From contig NC_083570.1 of assembly GCF_027579695.1 (NCBI RefSeq), positions 98,234,463-98,298,462 of the forward strand: a DNA stretch of 64,000 nucleotides. Direction: 5' to 3'. Numbering within the stretch: the stretch's first letter is position 1; each line of letters starts with the position of its first letter. The notes under the pieces are model-generated. The model was not told where the DNA came from. It searched no databases and worked only from the letters and a program-made list of their open reading frames with translations. The position numbers and the translations under genes were made by a program. This document shows, one piece after another, positions 25,570-36,326 of this stretch. Source of the DNA: Neoarius graeffei (lineage: Eukaryota > Chordata > Actinopteri > Siluriformes > Ariidae).

Positions 25570-25691
25570 CATATTCCATCCATCATCTATACAGAGAGTC
25601 ATGGGTGAGCTGGAGCCAATCCCAGCTGACATTGCTCTCGCCAAATCAGGGTTCACCCTGGACAGGTTGCCAGTCTATCACCAGGACTAAC
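25570..25691 (-). mobile_element. Old SINE, 3' part, split by hAT insertion
   Basis: A diverged type A SINE tail and body ends at the 8-bp GGACTAAC. The rest of the same SINE resumes at 32494 with the same GGACTAAC, so the 25692-32493 hAT element inserted into it. Confidence 0.75.
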
Positions 25692-25887
25692 CAGGTTTGT
25701 AGTACTCGAGTCCAGGACTCGTGCACTAATTTTAAGGACTCGTGACTTGACTTGGACTTGAGCACTGATGACTCGGACTCAGACTCGTGCATTAACTGCA
25801 TTCGGACTCATAAATTGGAGACGAGGACTTGGATTTTTTCTTTTTTTTTTTTTTTGTAACATGTCATAATAATTTGGCATAAGATAT

Positions 25888-26010
25888 CTCATCATCTCAT
25901 CTCATTATCTCTAGCCGCTTTATCCTGTTCTACAGGGTCGCAGGCAAGCTGGAGCCTATCCCAGCTGACTACGGGCGAAAGGCGGGGTACACCCTGGACA
26001 AGTCGTCAGG
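25888..26010 (-). mobile_element. 5'-truncated SINE with target-site duplication
   Basis: Only the 3' ~120 bp is present, flanked by perfect GCATAAGATAT (25877-25887 and 26011-26021). This is the signature of incomplete reverse transcription from the 3' end. Confidence 0.85.
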
Positions 26011-26030
26011 GCATAAGATATTTATATCTA

Positions 26031-26404
26031 TCTCATCTCATTATCTCTAGCCGCTTTATCCTTCTACAGGGTCGCAGGCAAGCTGGAGCCTATCCCAGCT
26101 GACTACGGGCAAAAAGGCGGGGTAAACCCTGGACAAGTGGCCAGGTCATCACAGGGCTGACACATAGACACAGACAACCATTCACACTCACATTCACACC
26201 TACAGTCAATTTAGAGTCACCAGTTAACCTAACCTGCATGTCTTTGGACTGTGGGGGAAACCGGAGCACCCGGAGGAAACCCACGCGGACACGGGGAGAA
26301 CATGCAAACTCCACACAGAAAGGCCCTCGCTGGCCACGGGGCTCGAACCCAGGACCTTCTTGCTGTGAGGCGACAGCGCTAACCACTACACCACCGTGCC
26401 GCCC
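26031..26404 (-). mobile_element. tRNA-headed SINE, type A, full length
   Basis: Flanked by a perfect 12-bp duplication TATTTATATCTA (26019-26030 and 26405-26416). Little diverged from the other type A copies. Confidence 0.92.
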
Positions 26405-26896
26405 TATTTATATCTATATTAATTTTATATTAATTTCGTGCAAGTGAATGCATGTTCACCTGTTCATACATCATGTTCAGGAACAAGCTAACGTTAATGG
26501 TGCTAAAATGCCTGGAGAGAAGCCCCTAGGATTGTCCACTTTGCTTATACAGACTTCTCGTGCAGTGGGAAAAAATGCACTGCTATGTGTTCCATGTGGA
26601 GAAGAACTATCGAGGAGACGACGGGGACGACCTCGAACTCCAATCATCATTTGCTAAGACTCCACCCAGAGAAGGAAGTGACACGCTATGTTCATTGCTC
26701 TGTTGATAGCAGGGCTTACTTGCTGAGTGGTGAACTAGCTAGTGTTAACCCTCTCTCATGTTATTTGCCCTGTTGATAGTGGGCGGGGCTTGCTGAGCGA
26801 TGAACAAGCTTTTTATCTGGAGCCTATTAACTCAAATGGGGCAGTCGAGCAGTAATGTTAGTCCAACACAGTAGCAGAGACACTTTCACATGAAGG

Positions 26897-27103
26897 CAGA
26901 GGTGGACAGTAACGAAGTACATTTACTTGAGTACTATACTTAAGTACAATTTTTGAGTATCTGTACTTTACTTGAGTATTTTTTTTGGAAACTTATGACT
27001 AACTTCACTACATTTGAAAGGCAAATATAGTACTTTTCACTCCACTAGATTTCTATCAAGGTCCTCATTACCCGTTACTATGAAGCGGCTTTGAAAGTGG
27101 ATT
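26897..27103 (+). repeat. Left end of hAT element (truncated)
   Basis: About 200 bp matching 31105-31310, up to GCTTTGAAAGTGGAT, after which unrelated sequence begins. Confidence 0.8.
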
Positions 27104-27324
27104 ATAAGGAACAATTATAAGGAAAGGGGGGAAGAAGAAAAAAAAGTCCACCAAAAGAAGGTCAGGATGTCATTCCAATGGTGTAGCAGCCACAGTCCCA
27201 CCAAAAGGCGAACGAAAACGATTCTATCTACTTTTAGGACTTGTGTGAAAATCTGATGATGTTTTAGCTCATATTTATGCAGAAATATAGAAAATTCTAA
27301 AGGGTTCACAAGCTTTCAAGCACA
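27104..27324. repeat. Fragment shared with 33,590-33,705
   Basis: About 115 bp around AGTCCACCAAAAGAAGGTCA is nearly identical to the insert at 33513-34175. The remainder up to 27,324 was not recognised. Confidence 0.5.
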
Positions 27325-27895
27325 CGGTGCCTTGCAAAAGTATTCATCCCCCTTGGTGTTTGTCCTGTTTTGTCGCATTACAAGCTGGAATTAAAATGCA
27401 TTTTGGGGGGTTAGCACCATTTGATTTACACAACAGCTTTAAAAGGTGCACATTGTTTTTTAAATTGTGACACAAACAATAATTAAGATGAAAAAAACAG
27501 AAATCTGGAGTGTGCGTGGGTATTCACCCCCTCAAAGTCAATCCTTTGTAGAGCCACCTTTTGCTACAATTGCAGCTGCAAGTCTCTTGGGGTATGTCTC
27601 TATTAGCTTAGCACATCTAGCCACTGGGATTTTTGCCCATTCCTCAAGGCAAAACTGCTCCAATTCCTTCAAGTTAGATGGGTTGCATTGGTGTACACTG
27701 TAAAAAAAAAATCCGTTGTTTTTACAGAAAAATACTGGCAGCTGTGGTTGCCAGAATAATTGGATTGAGGTCTGGGCTTTGATAAGGCCATTCCAAGACA
27801 TTTAAATGTTTTCCTTTAAACCACTCCACTGTAGCTTTAGCAGTATGTTTAGGGTCATTGTCCTGCTGGAATGTGAACCTTCGTCCCAGCCTCTA
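27325..27895 (-). mobile_element. Truncated Tc1-like transposon
   Basis: Same family as 10033-11637. It holds the left terminal repeat and the C-terminal transposase codons (ending GGSTKD). A 65-bp remnant of a CACTG-bounded element (27696-27760) marks an internal deletion. The right terminal part is missing, with the same breakpoint as in copy 2. Confidence 0.8.
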
Positions 27896-27975
27896 ACCCT
27901 AACTTTAACCTAGACCTGTGTTACACAAAAGTACCATTCAGAAGAAATTGGGTTCACGGGCAATGACTACTAGTA

Positions 27976-29579
27976 CAACCCCGATTCCAAAAAAAGTTGG
28001 GACAAAGTACAAATTGTAAATAAAAACAGAATGCAATGATGTGGAAGTTTCAAAATTCCATATTTTATTCAGAATAGAACATAGATGACATATCAAATGT
28101 TTAAACTGAGAAAATGTATCATTTAAAGAGAAAAATTAGGTGATTTTAAATTTCATGACAACACATCTCAAAAAAGTTGGGACAAGGCCATGTTTACCAC
28201 TGTGAGACATCCCCTTTTCTCTTTACAACAGTCTGTAAACGTCTGGGGACTGAGGAGACAAGTTGCTCAAGTTTAGGGATAGGAATGTTAACCCATTCTT
28301 GTCTAACGTAGGATTCTAGTTGCTCAACTGTCTTAGGTCTTTTTTGTCGTATCTTCCGTTTTATGATGCGCCAAATGTTTTCTATGGGTGAAAGCTCTGG
28401 ACTGCAGGCTGGCCAGTTCAGTACCCGGACCCTTCTTCTACACAGCCATGATGCTGTAATTGATGCAGTATGTGGTTTGGCATTGTCATGTTGGAAAATG
28501 CAAGGTCTTCCCTGAAAGAGACGTCATCTGGATGGGAGCATATGTTGCTGTAGAACCTGGATATACCTTTCAGCTTTGATGGTGTCTTTCCAGATGTGTA
28601 AGTTGCCCATGCCACACGCACTAATGCAACCCCATACCATCAGAGATGCAGGCTTCTGAACTGAGCACTGATAACAACTTGGGTCGTCCTTCTCCTCTTT
28701 AGTCTGAATGACACGGCGTCCCTGATTTCCATAAAGAACTTCAAATTTTGATTCGTCTGACCACAGAACAGTTTTCCACTTTGGCACAGTCCATTTTAAA
28801 CGAGCCTTGGCCCAGAGAAGACATCTGCGCTTCTGGATCATGTTTAGATACGGCTTCTTCTTTGAACCATAGAGTTTTAGCTGGCAACGGCGGATGGCAC
28901 GGTGAATTGTGTGCACAGATAATGTTCTCTGGAAATATTCCTGAGCCCATTTTGTGATTTCCAATACAGAAGCATGCCTGTATGTGATGCAGTGCCGTCT
29001 AAGGGCCCGAAGATCACGGGCACCCAGTATGGTTTTCCGGTCTTGACCCTTACGCACAGAGATTCTTCCAGATTCTCTGAATCTTTTGATGATATTATGC
29101 ACTGTAGATGATGATATGTTCAAACTCTTTGCAATTTTACACTGTCAAACTCCTTTCTGATATTGCTCCACTATTTGTCGGCGCAGAATTAGGGGGATTG
29201 GTGATCCTCTTCCCATCTTTACTTCTGAGAGCCGCTGCCACTCCAAGATGCTCTTTTTATACCCAGTCATGTTAATGACCTATTGCCAATTGACCTAAGG
29301 AGTTGCAATTTGGTCCTCCAGCTGTTCCTTTTTTTGTACCTTTAACTTTTCCAGCCTCTTATTGCCCCTGTCCCAACTTTTTTGAGATGTGTTGCTGTCA
29401 TGAAATTTCAAATGAGCCAATATTTGGCATGAAATTTCAAAATGTCTCGCTTTCGACATTTGATATGTTGTCTATGTTCTATTGTGAATACAATATCAGT
29501 TTTTGAGATTTGTAAATTATTGCATTCCGTTTTTATTTACAATTTGTACTTTGTCCCAACTTTTTTGGAATCGGGGTTG
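27976..29579 (-). mobile_element. Tc1-like transposon, 1.6 kb, complete ends
   Basis: The ends begin CAACCCCGATTCCAAAAAAA, with about 70-100 bp of inverted homology. TA flanks both ends (27974-27975 and 29580-29581). The paralogous site near 36,073 in duplication copy 2 reads straight through with a single TA, an unoccupied site. The left end of another copy starts at 63926. Confidence 0.93.
28194..29216 (-). pseudogene. Tc1-like transposase, inactivated
   Basis: The start is taken as the ATG at 29216 (MGRGSPIPLI). A TGA stop follows after about 22 codons. A 199-residue open frame (28524-29123) then covers the helix-turn-helix region, WSDESKFEV with the first catalytic Asp, and the MVWGCIS motif. 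A frameshift near 28,520 separates this from a C-terminal part with the remaining catalytic positions, ending at the stop 28194-28196. The reconstructable length is close to the usual 340 residues. At least two disabling changes mean no activity is expected. Confidence 0.82.
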
Positions 29580-29735
29580 TAATAATAAATCACCCCAAAT
29601 GCATCTCACAGATGGGAGCTTCATGTATCATTTTTTTATTTTAATTATTTACAAATTACAACACTAATAATGCTTCTTCTGCATCATCGATCTTGAGAAC
29701 CTTTTCTAGCACACATACTTTTGATAGAACTTCTT

Positions 29736-29834
29736 TAAGTCAAGTCAGTTTATTTGTACAGCGCTTTCAACAATAGACATTGTCGCAAAGCAGCTTTAAA
29801 GAAAATTAAAGACTTTAAACATGAACTAATTTTC
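29736..29834. repeat. Interspersed repeat Y, 5' fragment
   Basis: TTTATTTGTACAGCGCTTTC followed by AACAATAGACATTGTCGCAA matches the start of the longer repeat at 51186-52243. It is also present in duplication copy 2 at 36228-36326. Confidence 0.65.
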
Positions 29835-30414
29835 CAGCATGATTGCCAGGTCGGGGTCCATGTGGACCCTACTGATCCACATGTCATTAATTGGACCATA
29901 GTTTTACGCCAGATGCCCTTCCTGTCGTAGCCCTCCCATTTCTGGGCTTGGGAAACAACCATTCACACCAATGGGCAGTAGTCCCCAAGCATAACTACAT
30001 CATCACTTGTTTATTGCAATGCATTACGGAGGACAGCCAGGGTCAGTAGTTGTGCAATATAGTGGATGTTAGATTAATTTTACGTGATAGCGATGTGAGA
30101 GGAGCGATTTTGCTGTGCTCTGTCGTGGAAGACAATGAAATTGGTGATTTAAAGAGGTGGAGAACATGTCGAGGGTTTACAGCAGGAAAATCAGAATCTA
30201 AATCAAGCTTGGTGAGAAGGTAAAGAGTCTAGACCGAGTCTATCGCACTGTACAACAACGGCATCAAATCTCAGAATGTCTTATCAAAATATTTATAAAT
30301 GAGTGATTAGTTCAATAAAACTTGATATCAGGAAACATTAGAAAAAAATCTTTGGAAACCTGCTGATCTGCTGTGTCATGGTCAGTATAAATGCATTTAC
30401 TTCAATAAATGCCT

Positions 30415-30870
30415 CTAGTGAGGTACACTGAACGTTATCCATACCCGAAAGAGAACCCTTGGCGGTTTGGGAGTTTTATTGGTCCGACAGACTCGTTCGG
30501 CTGCCGAGTGCTTCGGCACATTGAGAGGCAAAGGCCGAAGAACGCTTCTTTGTTGTACAGGTTTTGGAATATCGCTAGTTTCAGATGATGAACAGTGTCG
30601 ATTGTTATAATCTTCTATAACTGAAGGCCGTTCCGCAGACCATGGAAATATTGCTGGGTCACAGTTTAAGTACGTCTTTTTCCCACCAGAGAAATGTAAG
30701 CTACAAACATTTGCCCATTTCGATTCAGTTCGAAGAGTTTCACTGCAGATTAAACTTATCCATTTCTTTCTTCTCTCCTTCTTGACTGGCAGCTGATAAA
30801 AGCTCAAATTCCATGTTCTCTTTGTTGTGGAGACACAGTAAGGCACACAGCAATTCACTTTAGGCGGCAT
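30415..30870 (-). CDS. THAP-domain ORF, 151 aa, probably transposon-derived
   Basis: The frame starts MPPKVNCCVPYC. Residues 7-59 fit a THAP zinc finger: the first Cys pair around 7/8 and 12, an LP at 27-28, the invariant Trp37 in KKW, then C56-S-L-H59 followed by F60, and DPAIF near 71-75 in the place of the usual AVPTIF motif. THAP domains bind DNA and occur in P-element-type transposases and their host descendants. The C-terminal half (rich in Pro, Ser and Arg) matches nothing that I recognise, and no catalytic domain follows. The paralogue at 36912-37365 has a 2-bp deletion in the finger, so the ORF is not maintained in both copies. A domesticated gene or a spliced first exon is possible but not shown. 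Confidence 0.55.
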   Translation of the reverse strand: MPPKVNCCVPYCVSTTKRTWNLSFYQLPVKKERRKKWISLICSETLRTESKWANVCSLHFSGGKKTYLNCDPAIFPWSAERPSVIEDYNNRHCSSSETSDIPKPVQQRSVLRPLPLNVPKHSAAERVCRTNKTPKPPRVLFRVWITFSVPH

Positions 30871-30989
30871 GGTTAAAACCGGTTAGACACAACAATGCAG
30901 TGTTTAACAAAGGCGAAAGTAAACAATATAGCGGACCTGACCCCGGATGTCGCATTGCGGTAAACAAGCGATGACGTAGATGGGGTTAT

Positions 30990-31104
30990 TTAGAGTAGCC
31001 AATTAGCCTAAATGCATGCCTTTGGACAGTGGGAGGAAACCCACACAGACAGCATACAAACTCCACATAGAAAGCCCGTCAGCCATTGGGCTTGAATGCA
31101 GAAC
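30990..31104 (-). mobile_element. SINE fragment truncated by hAT end
   Basis: Diverged SINE body and head up to CTTGAATGCAGAAC, where the hAT end at 31105 starts. The same junction lies at 37849 in copy 2. Confidence 0.65.
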
Positions 31105-32343
31105 CAGAGGTGGACAGTAACGAAGTACATTTACTCGAGTACTGTACTTAAGTACACTTTTTGAATATCTGTACTTTACTTGAGTATTTTTTTTTGAAAA
31201 CTTATGACTTTAACTTCACTACGTTTGAAAGACAAATATCGTACTTTTCACTCCACTACATTTCTATCAAGGTCCTCGTTACTCGTTACTATGAAGCAGC
31301 TTTGAAAGTGGATGTTTTTTTCTTTTCTTTTCTAAAACGTGATGGTTTTTTCGCAGGTGACACTGAGACAGCCGATCAGTAATCACTCGGGTCACGCCAC
31401 GTCCATAGACTGTAAAATCAAGTTCAGTGATTTCTCAGCAGCGTTATTTAACACAATCAGTTGATGGCAGAATGGAAGGAGGCGTTTCTTCTGGGGAACG
31501 CACGCACTCACTCATGGCTTTACCTAGAACCCATGTTTCAGTTTTCTGATTAAGGATTAAAGATTCATTTCGTTTTAAATGTTTGCTTTGTTTACCTAAA
31601 ACGAACCACATCACAGCCTACAAAAACTCGCCGTCCAATCCGTGGAAGCATATTGAGGGATGTAAACATTTTATTTCAAGAGAAAGCTTGCATTGAAGTC
31701 GTCTGTGCTTTTAGAGCTAGCGATAACGTTGCAATAGCTGTGCAGTCTGGTTAGTCAAATAACTTTCTATGGATTCGCCTGCCAAGTTGCCATAGCCTTG
31801 TCCACAGCTAATGCTAACACATACCTAGTTAACTTGGACACTGTTAGTTAGCATGTAAAAATGGAGTTACGCTGACATGAATAATGTTAACTTATCTGAA
31901 GTCTTTTCAGAAATATGTTTTAGCATAATCTTGCCAAATAAACAGAATGTAGAAATCTTTCTTTTCTAGTAGCGTTAGCTACCCAATATGAGTTTGAGTT
32001 TGAAAATAGATTGCTAGCATGTCAGGTGGAGTTTCACTGACTAGCTAGCTTAACGTTAAACCACCATGATGGCACAGCATGCGTTCATTTTGAGAATTTA
32101 CAAAATAATCCAGTCAGTTGTTTCAGAGGCATTAGGTTTTGTAAGCGTTGTGGCAATAATACAACAATGCGTTGACAGAAAATGTACTTTTAATACTTAA
32201 GTATTTTTAAAAGCAAGTACTTTAGTAGTTTAACTTAAGTAAAAATTTGACTGGAAAACTTTTACTTGTATCGGAGTGAAATTTGACCAGTGGGATCTGT
32301 ACTTTGACTTAAGTCATGAAGTTGGGTACTCTGTCCACCTCTG
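31105..32343 (+). mobile_element. Tol2-like non-autonomous hAT element
   Basis: A 1.24 kb element from CAGAGGTGGACAG to CTGTCCACCTCTG, with AAGTA-rich subterminal repeats at both ends. No transposase is present. The left flank TGCAGAAC does not match the right flank, whereas the outer left end at 26897 does. Confidence 0.8.
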
Positions 32344-32493
32344 CATAAAGGCAGAAACAGCCATCGTCAAATGGTGCAGTTGGAGTCTTGTTCTCGGACT
32401 CGACTTGAAATTTTCTTTAATGACTTGGACTTGAACACTGGGGATTCGAGACTTGACTCGGACTTGAGGTTTAGTGACTTGACTACAACACTG

Positions 32494-32724
32494 GGACTAA
32501 CAAAGAAAAACAGACAGCCATTCATACTCATGGGCAGTTTAGAGAAGCCAGTTGACCTCAACCACATGTCTTTGGACTGTAGGAGGAAACCAGAGCACCT
32601 GGAGGAAAACCACACAGGCACGAGGAGAACGTACAAACTCCACACAGAAAGGCCCCCATCGTCCTCCAGGTTCAAACCAAGAACTTTCTTGCTTTGAGGC
32701 GTCACTGCTAACCACTACATCACC
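32494..32724 (-). mobile_element. Old SINE, 5' part, split by hAT insertion
   Basis: Continuation of 25570-25691: diverged SINE body and tRNA-like head. GGACTAAC at the junction is the hAT duplication. Confidence 0.75.
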
Positions 32725-33095
32725 ATCATTTTGTCCTAAATTTTAACTTGTTGTTTTTATCTTTTGATTCTAGTATTTTTTTACAGAGTATTAAATGCTT
32801 TGTATAGTTAATTTCCATTGCTGTTTACATTCTTGTGTTGGTATATTGTGTATTTGTATTTTGTATCAGTTAGAGTAATTGCACTGGTATATCCCTGCAT
32901 TGTTCACTTTTCGCACTACTGCCACTACGTTCTGTTCTATCATAGCATCCTACTGCACCACTTCCACTCTGCATACTGCCTTAGAATCTATAATCATCTC
33001 ATAATTTTCTTCTGTGAGTTTTTTTTTTTTTTGCATTTGTATGTGTGTGTCATATAAGCTACTGGATGCCTTAATTTCCTTTGGTATGAATAAAG

Positions 33096-33098
<3 letters not shown>
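32725..33098. other. No gene recognised
   Basis: T-rich sequence ending in AATAAAGTATCTATC, which looks like a retroposon 3' end that seeded the following tetranucleotide run. Confidence 0.4.
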
Positions 33099-33168
<70 letters not shown>

Positions 33169-33169
33169 C
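33099..33169. repeat. (CTAT)n microsatellite
   Basis: About 18 pure units directly after GAATAAAGTATCTATC. Confidence 0.95.
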
Positions 33170-33459
33170 TTACATCAAGTGGAACTTTCTTCATGAGGAG
33201 AATTAATTCTTTTATTCAGATGGTTCTTGGTTGCGTAAACAGTAAATCATAACACTACTACTAGTAATCTATACTACTCAAGGAAGGCTGTCTGTCTCTC
33301 TGTCTCTTTGTCTGTTCACCTGTGCAAATTGACACGACTGGACGCACATACTCCATACTTTGCACATGGACTGGTGACACCCCAGAGGGGCCCAAGACAA
33401 CATTTTTGATTTTCCAGAACATGGGATTAGTGTTAATTCAACACACTATTCACACACTA

Positions 33460-33507
33460 TTATTTGTCACATGCACACTCAAGCACAGTGAAATTCGTCC
33501 TCTGCAT

Positions 33508-33550
<43 letters not shown>

Positions 33551-34479
33551 GTTAAATTTCTATAGCGCCTTTCTCATACCCAAGGCTGTTTTACAATTAT
33601 AAGGAAAGGTGGGAAGAAGAAAAAAAAAGTCCACCAAAAGAAGGTCAGGATGTCATTCCAATGGTGTAGCAGCCACAGTCCCACCAAAAGGCACACGAAA
33701 ACGAGTCCCACACCACCTGCACAGCCGCCACGACGCCACCAGGCAACACCGCCCAGAACATCATGCCATGGATCCACAAACAGAGCGCTGGTATGTCCTG
33801 AACCACCTGCACAGCCACTGTGATGCCACCGAGCAACATCGTTCAGAAAACCGTGCCAAGCACAAAAGTACCGCTGCACAGAGTGCTGGATAACCCCGAT
33901 GTTAAAATGAGCAACGAGCTCACTGCAGTCCATAGCGAGGAGCACAAGCATCACCCACAGCGGACCAAGGCCTAGAGGGAACCGACGCCCAAAACTGGGT
34001 CCGGAGCTACACCACAACCGGCAGACAAAACACTCAAACCAAAAACAAAAAACCAAACCTCAATCTACACAAACACACAAAAAAAAGAAAAGCAAAAGGG
34101 AAAATAAAAAGCTCTGGTGAGAAGCGGCAGCCAGAATGCGCACAGCGTACTCTCAACCGGAAATGGAAACAGTTTCCCATCTGAAGCAGTGAACACACGC
34201 ATACGAGCGAACAATGAGCACACACACATACCCAGAGCAGTGGGCAGCTATGCTACAGCACCCAGGGAGCAGTTGGGGGTTAAGTGCCTTGACCCATGTT
34301 TACCTAACCTGCATGTCTTTGGACTGTGGGGGAAACCGGAGCACCTGGAGGAAACCCATGCGGACACGGGGAGAACATGCAAACTCCACACAGAAAAGCC
34401 CCCATCGGCCTCTGGGCTCGAACAAAGAACCTTCTTGCTGCAAGGCGACAGTGCTAACCACTACACCACCGTGCCACCC
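33460..34479 (-). mobile_element. Type B SINE interrupted by a 663-bp insert
   Basis: The 3' tail (33460-33512) and the body plus head (34176-34479) join at GCATTTAA/CCCATCTGAA exactly as in the uninterrupted type B copies. The insert 33513-34175 begins with (ATA)n and a TATAGCGCCTTTCTCATACC block, and shares about 115 bp with 27,108-27,222. Its class is not known. Confidence 0.75.
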
Positions 34480-34626
34480 TATCCCCTCCCTGACTCGCCT
34501 GACAGTTTCTATTGTACGGGACCTCGCAACCAGCGCTCCTTGCTGGAGATTTCTGCTACAGCCGAGTCTATGTCACTGAGGAGATGCGGGGAATGATTTA
34601 CGTCATTCTGACAGAACCCAGTGAAA

Positions 34627-34730
<104 letters not shown>

Positions 34731-35105
34731 TGCCTTGCAAAAGTATTCATCCCCCTTGGTGTTTGTCCTGTTTTGTCGCATTACAAGCTGGAATTAAAAT
34801 GCATTTTGGAGGGTTAGCACCATTTGATTTATACAACATGCCTACAGCTTTAAAGGTGCACGTTGTTTTTTTTAATTGTGACACAAACAATAATTAAGAT
34901 GAAAAAACAAAAATCTGGAGTGTGCATAGGTATTCACCCCCTCAAAGTCAATCCCTTGTAGATCCACCTTTTGCTACAATTACAGCTGCAAGTCTCTTGG
35001 GGTATGTCTCTGTTAGCTTAGCACATCTGGCCACTGGGATTTTTGCCCATTCCTCAAGACAAAACTGTTCCAACTCCTTCAAGTTAGATGGGTTGCATTG
35101 GTGTA

Positions 35106-35829
35106 CACTGTAAAAAAAAAAAAATCCATTGTTTTTACAGAAAAATACTGGCAGCTGTGGTTGCCAGAATAATCCTGTTAAAAATACAGTGAAATGTAAA
35201 CAACATTACAGAATAACTTGTACATTTCACTGGGACTCTATGTACAATTAATGATAACTAAATGTAAATTTTACAGGTATTCAATGTACAATAATCAATA
35301 CATAACTGTTAATTTTATGGATATTCATTGTACAATAAACAATGCTGGTTACAAGCAATGATCTACTAGACAGATTTTTTTTTTAGAATCTTTTGGGGGC
35401 TTTTTTCACCTTTATTGGATAGGACAGTGTAGAGACAGGAAATAAGCTGGGGAGAGATCAGGAAATGACCTCAGGTTGGAATCAAACCCAGGTCCCCGGA
35501 TTCATGGTATTGCACCTTAGTCGACTGAGCCACGACAGTGGGCATGTTTTTATTTTTTTTAACAGGGCAATGATGTAATTTTAACTATCACATTCTGTTT
35601 TAGTATTACAGTTTGTCTGTGTTTAAAGTACAACAATTTGTAAATTCTACAAAAAAATATGATCAATTCAACATATTCTAACTGTTAAATTAACAGTGGT
35701 ATTTGGTTAGGAGTTTTACAGTATATTGATGTAAATTACACACTGCTTCATTGTTTTTGTATTTACAGTTTTTTAATGTCATGATTTTACATAAATTCAC
35801 TGTTAATTCTACGGACATTTTTTACAGTG
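35106..35829. mobile_element. CACTG...CAGTG-bounded DNA element
   Basis: The ends are CACTGTAAAAA and TTTTTACAGTG, with TA on each side (35104-35105 and 35830-35831), inserted into GGTGTACAGC of the Tc1. There are no coding frames. Terminal CACTG is seen in fish EnSpm/CACTA-type MITEs, although a TA duplication also fits mariner-like elements, so the superfamily is open. Confidence 0.7.
35386..35543 (-). mobile_element. Second tRNA-derived SINE family
   Basis: On the - strand it begins GCCCACTGTCGTGGCTCAGT (A-box-like), with a B box near GGGTTTGATTCC and a body ending TCCAATAAAGGTGAAAAAAG. It differs from the main SINE in head and body. It is inserted inside the CACTG element. Confidence 0.75.
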
Positions 35830-36227
35830 TACAGCAATCTTCAAGTTATGCCACAGATTCTCAATTGGATTGAGGTCTGGGCTCTGACTAGGCCATTCCA
35901 AGACATTTAAATGTTTCCCTTTAAACCACTCCAGTGTCACTTTAGCAGTATGTTTAGGGTTGTTGTCCTGCTGGACCGTGAACCTTCATCCCAGTCTCTA
36001 ACTCTAACCTAGACCTGTGTTACACAAAGATACCATTCAGAAGAAATCGGGTTCACGGGCAATAACTACTAGTAATAATAAATGACCCCAAATGCATCTC
36101 ACAGATGGGAGCTTCATGTATCATTTTTTATTTTAATTATTTACAAATTACAACACTAATAATGCTTCTTCTGCATCATCGATCTTGAGAACCTTTTCTA
36201 GCACACATACTTTTGATAGAACTTCTT

Positions 36228-36326
36228 TAAGTCAAGTCAGTTTATTTGTACAGCACTTTTAACAATAGACATTGTCGCAAAGCAACTTTAAAGAAAATTA
36301 AAGACTTTAAACATGAACTAATTTTC
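36228..36326. repeat. Repeat Y, 5' fragment (copy 2)
   Basis: Counterpart of 29736-29834 within the duplication. Confidence 0.65.

Larger units (their letters stand above)
27325..32127. repeat. Segmental duplication, copy 1
   Basis: Collinear with 34728-38995: a truncated Tc1, a common junction to non-Tc1 sequence, the THAP ORF, a SINE fragment and the left part of a hAT element. Copy 1 alone carries the 27976-29579 Tc1-like insertion and a deletion within the CACTG element. Confidence 0.88.
26897..32343. mobile_element. Tol2-like hAT-bounded composite block
   Basis: The left end is CAGAGGTGGACAGTAACGAA (26897) and the right end is ACTCTGTCCACCTCTG (32343), inverted repeats of the kind seen in Tol2-type hAT elements. 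The flanks are CATGAAGG (26889-26896) and CATAAAGG (32344-32351), an 8-bp duplication with one change. A second left end of the same family occurs at 31105 without its own duplication. So the interior (about 27,104-31,104) probably arrived by recombination between two hAT copies. Confidence 0.75.
25692..32493 (+). mobile_element. hAT element with BED remnant, copy 2, split by nested elements
   Basis: The left end is CAGGTTTGTAGTACTCGAGT (25692) and the right end is ACTACAACACTG (32493). Both sides carry the 8-bp duplication GGACTAAC (25684-25691 and 32494-32501). Two SINEs (25888-26010, 26031-26404) and a large hAT-bounded block (26897-32343) sit inside. Its own sequence is 25692-26896 plus 32344-32493, collinear with copies 1 and 3. 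Confidence 0.88.

Noticed and set aside
26090..26447. Frames reading MSLDCGGNRSTRRKPTRTRG and its antisense, found many times
   Set aside because: They lie within the SINE body in both orientations; each copy gives the same pseudo-protein. Not genes.
33590..33900. Basic frame beginning MGRRKKKSTKRRSG
   Set aside because: Part of an unclassified repeat insert also seen at 27,108-27,222; no domain, and the frame is not preserved there.
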